Notes under the pieces: model-generated
Seen by the model: the letters and a program-made list of their open reading frames with translations, nothing else
What the model was told of the DNA's origin: nothing
Databases searched by the model: none
Assembly: GCA_044226035.1 (NCBI GenBank)
Contig: JBGAHT010000024.1
Coordinates: 1 to 37,059, forward strand
DNA length: 37,059 nucleotides
Direction of reading: 5' to 3'
Source of the DNA: Pseudoluteimonas sp044226035
GTDB taxonomy: Bacteria; Pseudomonadota; Gammaproteobacteria; Xanthomonadales; Xanthomonadaceae
Part shown: one piece after another, positions 32,769 to 37,059 of the stretch
How the letters are laid out: each line of letters starts with the position of its first letter
How positions within the stretch are numbered: position 1 is the stretch's first letter
Translations under genes and position numbers: made by a program

Positions 32769-34115
32769 TTACTTCACCCGACCGCTCGGGCCCGGCGGCT
32801 TGCCGCGGAAGTTGAGCAGGATGGCCAGGTCGCGCGGACCGACGATGCCGTCGCCGTCGAGGTCGCCATCGGCATCGGTCGTCCCGAACACGCTGCGCAG
32901 GTAGGCGAGGTCGTGGCGACCCACGATGCCGTTGTTGTCGAAGTCCGGATCGCAGCGATTGCCGAAATGATCGCCGTCGGTGTCGCGCTGGTCGTCGTTC
33001 GGCAACAGCGTGCAGTTGTCGACGGGATCGAGCACGCTGTCGGCATCGGTATCGACGAAGGGCGGCAATCCATCGACCACCCAGCCCTGCACGCGGCTGA
33101 AGGGCGCCGGGCCGCGGTATCCCCAGCCGGAAATGGTCGAGCCGTCGCTCGAGATCGCGATGACCGTGTCCAGCTTCCACTCGTCGAGCCCCTGCACGCC
33201 GAGTTCGGCCAGGTAGTCCTGGAACTTGAAGATGCCCGTCGTGCGCGTCCACAGGAAGGCTTCGCGGGCTTGCGCGCCGCTCGCGCCGCCGACCACACGG
33301 CCGTCGTCGCTGACGGCGAAGGCATAGGCGCCGGCGAGCGGATCGTCGTTCGGCAACATGCCGATGACTTCGCCGCCGAACTCCTCGCTCCAGCGATAGG
33401 CCTTGTTGTGGTGCGCTCCGTACCCGGCCTCGCCGCCGACGACCACGCGGCCATCCGCCGACACCGCCTCGGCGCCGCCGAGGGCGGGGCCGCCCGGGCT
33501 TGCGAGCAGGCTCTCCACGCCGTTCACCCAGCGCGCGCCGCGCCGCTCGCCGATGGGACTGTCGTCCCAGCCGACGATGATGGAGCCGTCGGCGTTCACC
33601 GCGTTCGCGCGGCTCGACGCGCCGTCGAGGCTGCCGAGATCGACCATGCCGGTAATCGCATCCCAGCGGAAAGCGTGCGCCGTGCAGCCGTTCCAGCCCA
33701 GGCCGACGACGACCGAACCATCCTGGTTGATGCCGTAGCTGTTGCTGAAGTCCGGACAGCCGGAATCGCCCAGGCCGCCGAGCGGCAACCAGTCCCGGCC
33801 GCCGATCCAGATCGCGGCCTCGTTGTGGCCGTCGACGAGGACATTGCCGAGGATCATCTTCCCGTCGCGCGAAACCTTGGTGTTGCCGCCGTTGCCGCCG
33901 AGGATTTCGGTGCCGCCCGCGCGCGTCCAGCGGTACCCGTACGCACCGAACATCTGCGTGCCGACGAGCACCGAGCCATCCGAACTCATGCCGAACACGC
34001 TGGTATCGAGCGGCCCGACCGGCGTCAGGGTCACCGCGCTGGCAGCGGGCGCCGCGACGATCGCGAGAGCCGTGCACGCGGCACGCGCGAGAAGCTTGCC
34101 TTTTCGAACGATCAT
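32769..34115 (-). CDS. Secreted HAF-repeat protein with thrombospondin-3 and dockerin-like tail
   Basis: The 448-residue precursor has a signal peptide (residues 1-27, ending AAPAASA). Residues 30-345 carry repeats of the extracellular HAF kind (VFGMSSDGSVLVGTQMFGAYGYRW, SYGINQDGSVVVGLGWNGCTAHAFRW, ANAVNADGSIIVGWDD, AEAVSADGRVVVGGEAGYG). A Ca-binding thrombospondin type-3-like stretch follows (VDTDADSVLDPVDNCTLLPNDDQRDTDGDHFGNRCDPDFDNNG), and then a dockerin-like EF-hand pair (LAYLRSVFGTTDADGDLDGDGIVGPRDLAILLNF). GGAG lies 9 bases before the ATG at 34115. Function unknown; it may be surface-bound or part of a multi-protein assembly through calcium-bound domains. Confidence 0.85.
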   Translation of the reverse strand: MIVRKGKLLARAACTALAIVAAPAASAVTLTPVGPLDTSVFGMSSDGSVLVGTQMFGAYGYRWTRAGGTEILGGNGGNTKVSRDGKMILGNVLVDGHNEAAIWIGGRDWLPLGGLGDSGCPDFSNSYGINQDGSVVVGLGWNGCTAHAFRWDAITGMVDLGSLDGASSRANAVNADGSIIVGWDDSPIGERRGARWVNGVESLLASPGGPALGGAEAVSADGRVVVGGEAGYGAHHNKAYRWSEEFGGEVIGMLPNDDPLAGAYAFAVSDDGRVVGGASGAQAREAFLWTRTTGIFKFQDYLAELGVQGLDEWKLDTVIAISSDGSTISGWGYRGPAPFSRVQGWVVDGLPPFVDTDADSVLDPVDNCTLLPNDDQRDTDGDHFGNRCDPDFDNNGIVGRHDLAYLRSVFGTTDADGDLDGDGIVGPRDLAILLNFRGKPPGPSGRVK

Positions 34116-34366
34116 GTCGTGTCTCCCCGCTGGAACCGCGCCTGTCCCCGTGCGTCCGTTGCGCCGAGTCCCCGTTCCATGGGCGCACCGACCGCGGACC
34201 TGGGCGAATGCGGGTCGACCTGCGACCCCGTCCGGCGCGATGCCTTGCGCGGGTTTCGCCCTGCGTGCCACGTGCGTTGCCGCACCCATTCTGGCACTGA
34301 TTCCATGGCCGGGAGCGGATCGTCCCAGGCCCGGCCCATCCGCTGGCGGCGCGCGCCGGGCCGGCC

Positions 34367-35806
34367 CTACTCCGCCAGCGCCTTCACCAGGTCGTACAGG
34401 TAATCGCGGCCGATATAGACCGAACGCACCTCGAGCCGTTCGTTGAGGCCGTGCACGCCGTTGCCGTCGGGATCGCCCCAGGAACCGGGCACGCCGTAGG
34501 TCGGGATGCCCACCGCCGACATGTACAGCCCGTCGGTCGCGCCGGTGGACATCGACGGGATCACCGGCACGCCGGGGAAGTACTGCTCGCTCAGCTTCTC
34601 CATCGGCCCGATGATGGCCGGATCCAGCGGCGGCACCTTCGCCAGCGGCTTGTCCTTGCGCGCGAGGTCGATGGAGATCGCCGGGTTGGCGATGGCCGCG
34701 GCCAGCTGTTGCTGGATCTCGGCCGGCGTGTGGCCGGGGAAGATGCGGCAATTGACGTTGGCCTGCACATGCTGCGGCAGCGCGTTCACCGCGTGCCCGC
34801 CCTCGATCATCGTCGCCACGCAGGTCGTGCGCAGCATCGAGTGGTAGGCCTTGTCGGTGTTGACCACGGCCGCCGCCTTCGCGTCGTTCGGGTCCTTCGC
34901 CAGCGCGACCATGGCCGCGCCCAGCGCGTCCTTGCGCGCGGCGCCGGCGCGCTGGAAGAACACGCGAGTGGTGTCGCTGAATTCCTGCGGGAATTCGTGG
35001 TCGCGCACCTTCAGCAATGCCTCGGACATCGCGTAGATCGCGTTGTCGCGCACCGGCTGCGAGCTGTGCCCGCCGGGGTTGGTCGCGACCAGCCTGTAGT
35101 CCTGGTAGATCTTCTCGCCGACCTGGATCGACTGGTCGATGAGGTGGCCCTTGCCGTCGGTGTCGCCGCCGCCGCCTTCGTTCAGCGCGAACGCCGCGTC
35201 GATGAGGCCGCGCTCGTGGTTGGCGAGGTATTGCGCGCCGTTGAACGCGGTGTCGGTTTCCTCGCCGCAGGTCAGCGCCATCTTCACCGTGCGCGCGGGC
35301 TTGTAGCCGGCCTGCTTGAAGCGGATCAGGGTGTCGGCCCAGGTCGCGGCCATCATCTTGTCGTCGGCGATGCCGCGCGCGTAGTAGTAGCCGTTCTCCT
35401 CGACCAGCTTGTACGGGTCGCGCACCCAGTCCGCGCGCTTGGCCGCGACCACGTCGATGTGGGCGAGCAGCAGCATCGGCTTCAGCATGGAAGACGTGCC
35501 GGGATAGACCGCGACGATGCCGCCTTCCTTCGGATGCTCGGGCACCGAGAACAGGGTGATCTGGTCGTCGCCGAAGCCGGCGGCCTTGAGGCGTTCGGCG
35601 ATCTGGGCGGCGGCCTGGGTGCAGCCGCCGTTGGCGGGATTGGCGGCGGAGGTGATCGAGGTGTCGGTTTCGACCAGTTCCTTGTACAGGTCGAAGAACT
35701 GCTTCTGGTCGGGGCGAAGCTCGCCCATGGTGCCGGTGGGCACCTGCGCCGCCGCCGAACCTGCCACGAACGCCGCGGTCGCGGCCGCGAGCAATGCGAA
35801 TTTCAT
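34367..35806 (-). CDS. Secreted M20-family zinc peptidase
   Basis: The 479-residue precursor has a signal peptide (MKFALLAAATAAFVAGSAAA) and an M20/M25/M40 fold: LLAHIDVVAA (zinc His and Asp), GIADDKM (bridging Asp), TCGEETD (catalytic Glu and zinc Glu), then a dimerisation/lid domain with NPGGHSSQPVRDN and C-terminal STGATDGLYMSAVGIPTYGV. Such enzymes hydrolyse dipeptides or other amide bonds outside the cell. It resembles peptidases that Lysobacter relatives release for nutrient digestion (inference). It is divergent from nothing and lies about 85 bases downstream of the Mrr-like gene. Confidence 0.92.
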   Translation of the reverse strand: MKFALLAAATAAFVAGSAAAQVPTGTMGELRPDQKQFFDLYKELVETDTSITSAANPANGGCTQAAAQIAERLKAAGFGDDQITLFSVPEHPKEGGIVAVYPGTSSMLKPMLLLAHIDVVAAKRADWVRDPYKLVEENGYYYARGIADDKMMAATWADTLIRFKQAGYKPARTVKMALTCGEETDTAFNGAQYLANHERGLIDAAFALNEGGGGDTDGKGHLIDQSIQVGEKIYQDYRLVATNPGGHSSQPVRDNAIYAMSEALLKVRDHEFPQEFSDTTRVFFQRAGAARKDALGAAMVALAKDPNDAKAAAVVNTDKAYHSMLRTTCVATMIEGGHAVNALPQHVQANVNCRIFPGHTPAEIQQQLAAAIANPAISIDLARKDKPLAKVPPLDPAIIGPMEKLSEQYFPGVPVIPSMSTGATDGLYMSAVGIPTYGVPGSWGDPDGNGVHGLNERLEVRSVYIGRDYLYDLVKALAE

Positions 35807-35891
35807 GAGCTTCTCCCCGAGTGAGTGTTCCCAGCCGTCAATCTTGCTCCCTGACGGGCCGGGATGGGGGTGAAGAAGGTCATGCAGCCGC

Positions 35892-36899
35892 CTACATATC
35901 CGGGGTATCAGCCTCGATGACCTTCATCGCCTCGTCGGCCTTGCGCTGGGATTCGCGGATTTCCGCAGCGGATGCGCGATGCGGAACGCCTTGTTTGCAA
36001 AGGTCGATATAGGTTCCGCTTTGCCAGTCGACAAGCTCGTGGCACGGGTCGGGATCGCGGCGACCATACGCGTTGGAATTCAACTGCGTCGGAGCGGCAG
36101 CGGGTGCAGCTTGAACCGGCGGCGGCACGGTTCTGGATTGCGACGCTTGCGTAGCTGCTTTCGCGGCTTCGGCCGCGGCCTGCATCCGCGCTTGCTGTTG
36201 AAGGGGAATCTGACGAATCGTCGAGAAGATCGTGTTGATGCCCCAGAGGGCCAGCAGCAGTGCGAACGCCGCGATGGCCAGCTTGGCCGCCAGCGCGAAT
36301 CCCAATGCAGCCGCGGTCTTCGAGACGCGACGGCGACCGTGGCCGCGAATTCGGTCCTCCGCCGCGACTATGAGCCTCTCGGCCGCATGGTCGAGCAAGG
36401 CTTTGGCATGCGTCTGTGCAGAAGCACTCGAGAGGAGCGTGGAAGCGCCGCGGCGCCAGCGTGCATTTGGATTCGGTTCCGCAACCGGCTCGGGCAGTGG
36501 CCCGAGCATGGCGCGCAGATCATCGCCATCGATCAGTCGAACGTGACCTTGTTTGGTCGCGGCTTCGATCGCCGCGCGGGTGAATTCGCCGCTTGTGACC
36601 AGGATGGCGCCCGTGGCGCCTTCGTTGACCATCACGCCCATCAACTCATGCACCGCGTTGTGCGGCACCTGCATGGCGTTCCAGTGCTTGCTCTGGACGA
36701 GGATGTATTCATCGCCCTTGCGCAGCTTTAGATCGATGCCGCCATCAAACTTGCGACCGCTGCCGCCAGTGCCGACATGCTCTACCGCATAGCCTTCTCG
36801 CCGGTAATGCTCGGCGAGCATGGATTCCAGGCGATCCCAGGCGATGCGGCTAAGCGCATCGTTGCGGCGATTGCGAACGGATTTAAGTCCCCCAGCCAA
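35892..36899 (-). CDS. Membrane-anchored Mrr-type restriction endonuclease-like protein
   Basis: The 335-residue product has an N-terminal Mrr-cat domain of about 130 residues: LSRIAWDRLESMLAEHYRREGYAVEHVGTGGSG, KFDGGIDLKLR with D52/D56, and EYILVQSKHWNAMQVPHNAVHELMGVMVNEGATGAILVTSGEFTRAAIEAA, in which D56 and QSK (69-71) are the PD-(D/E)XK residues. A transmembrane segment lies about residues 199-225 (FALAAKLAIAAFALLLALWGI), followed by a Gln/Ala-rich stalk and a Cys-containing tail (PCHELVDWQSGTYIDLCKQG). The only start in frame after the upstream stop is TTG 36899. The gene looks less GC-rich than its neighbours, which hints at recent acquisition. Confidence 0.8.
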   Translation of the reverse strand: MAGGLKSVRNRRNDALSRIAWDRLESMLAEHYRREGYAVEHVGTGGSGRKFDGGIDLKLRKGDEYILVQSKHWNAMQVPHNAVHELMGVMVNEGATGAILVTSGEFTRAAIEAATKQGHVRLIDGDDLRAMLGPLPEPVAEPNPNARWRRGASTLLSSASAQTHAKALLDHAAERLIVAAEDRIRGHGRRRVSKTAAALGFALAAKLAIAAFALLLALWGINTIFSTIRQIPLQQQARMQAAAEAAKAATQASQSRTVPPPVQAAPAAAPTQLNSNAYGRRDPDPCHELVDWQSGTYIDLCKQGVPHRASAAEIRESQRKADEAMKVIEADTPDM

Positions 36900-36999
36900 T
36901 CCGCCCCCACGGATTTGCTTTCGATCAACCTAGCATGGCCAACGCATCGAGCGAAAAAGTGAACCTGATCCAGTTTCAGACCCGTAGACCACCGCCCGC

Positions 37000-37041
37000 C
37001 TGATCCAGGTCAAGGCGTGCGCGCGGGGATCGCGCGAGGCT
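37000..37041 (+). promoter_or_regulatory. Second FNR-type box and -10 at the right edge
   Basis: CTGATCCAGGTCAA (37000-37013) is identical to the box at 32387. GAGGCT (37036-37041) lies at the same distance of 36 bases, and an ATG at 37048 follows, so a gene of the same regulon begins here (start MPCP, cut by the edge). A related half, CCTGATCCAG, also occurs at 36964-36973, 35 bases upstream. Confidence 0.65.
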
Positions 37042-37059
37042 GCACGCATGCCCTGCCCC

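Noticed and set aside
36964..36979. CCTGATCCAG...TTTCAG as a third FNR-type box
   Set aside because: The right half does not match GTCAA or ATCAA, so it is at most a half site; it is mentioned with the box at 37000.

Overview
The window is very GC-rich (close to 70 percent by eye) and tightly packed, with short overlaps between genes. Gene content points to a gammaproteobacterium of the Xanthomonadaceae/Lysobacteraceae (Lysobacter, Luteimonas or Thermomonas-like): the gene families, several secreted peptidases, small lysine-rich and DUF proteins, GTG/TTG starts, and short palindromic repeats starting GTAGCCCGG or containing GAGCTTGCTC. This placement is inference from general knowledge; no database was searched. 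No rRNA, tRNA, CRISPR array, insertion sequence, integrase or phage structural gene was seen, and no gene-free stretch exceeds 300 bases.

Layout. 1-3436: the N-terminal part of an Lhr-type helicase (cut by the window edge), a DUF3298-like lipoprotein, a cold-shock protein with a long leader and a clear terminator, the pseudouridine synthase RluF, and a 56-residue gene behind a near-consensus sigma-54 promoter. 3437-6572: a minus-strand operon GST, POT peptide transporter, rhomboid protease, small GNAT. 6573-12292: an M14 peptidase, a DUF1223/YdeI pair, an 80-residue unknown, the ABC-F ATPase Uup and a 33-residue lysine-rich protein. 12293-17730: hemerythrin-SelO pair (minus), DeaD RNA helicase and a YhiN-type flavoprotein (plus), with dispersed repeats that touch coding sequence. 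17734-23429: a small membrane protein, a Gln/Tyr-rich secreted protein, an operon of DksA-like zinc finger, ThpR and dimethylargininase, an internally duplicated secreted protein, a periplasmic peroxiredoxin, a YciI protein, and a membrane protein plus Xre regulator pair. 23426-28220: an M14 deacylase-like enzyme, three small genes led by a YkgJ cysteine-cluster protein, a DUF1801-like protein, and a pair of a peptidoglycan peptidase and a lipase-fold hydrolase, both without signal peptides. 28411-37059: Tat-exported PhoD phosphatase, a DUF4336 protein, DUF6164, a TrmY homologue, a DUF6522-like gene behind an FNR-type box, a secreted HAF/thrombospondin-3/dockerin-like protein, a secreted M20 peptidase, a membrane-anchored Mrr-type nuclease, and at the right edge a second FNR-type box in front of a start codon.

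Most of this is ordinary chromosomal backbone with accessory enzymes. The points most worth following up are: two FNR-type boxes with identical geometry to their promoters and near-leaderless start codons; the sigma-54 promoter in front of the 56-residue gene; the TrmY homologue in a bacterium; the leaderless peptidase/lipase pair; repeats that supply a stop codon to selO and a peptide to deaD; and a possible leader peptide in front of the membrane protein/Xre pair.
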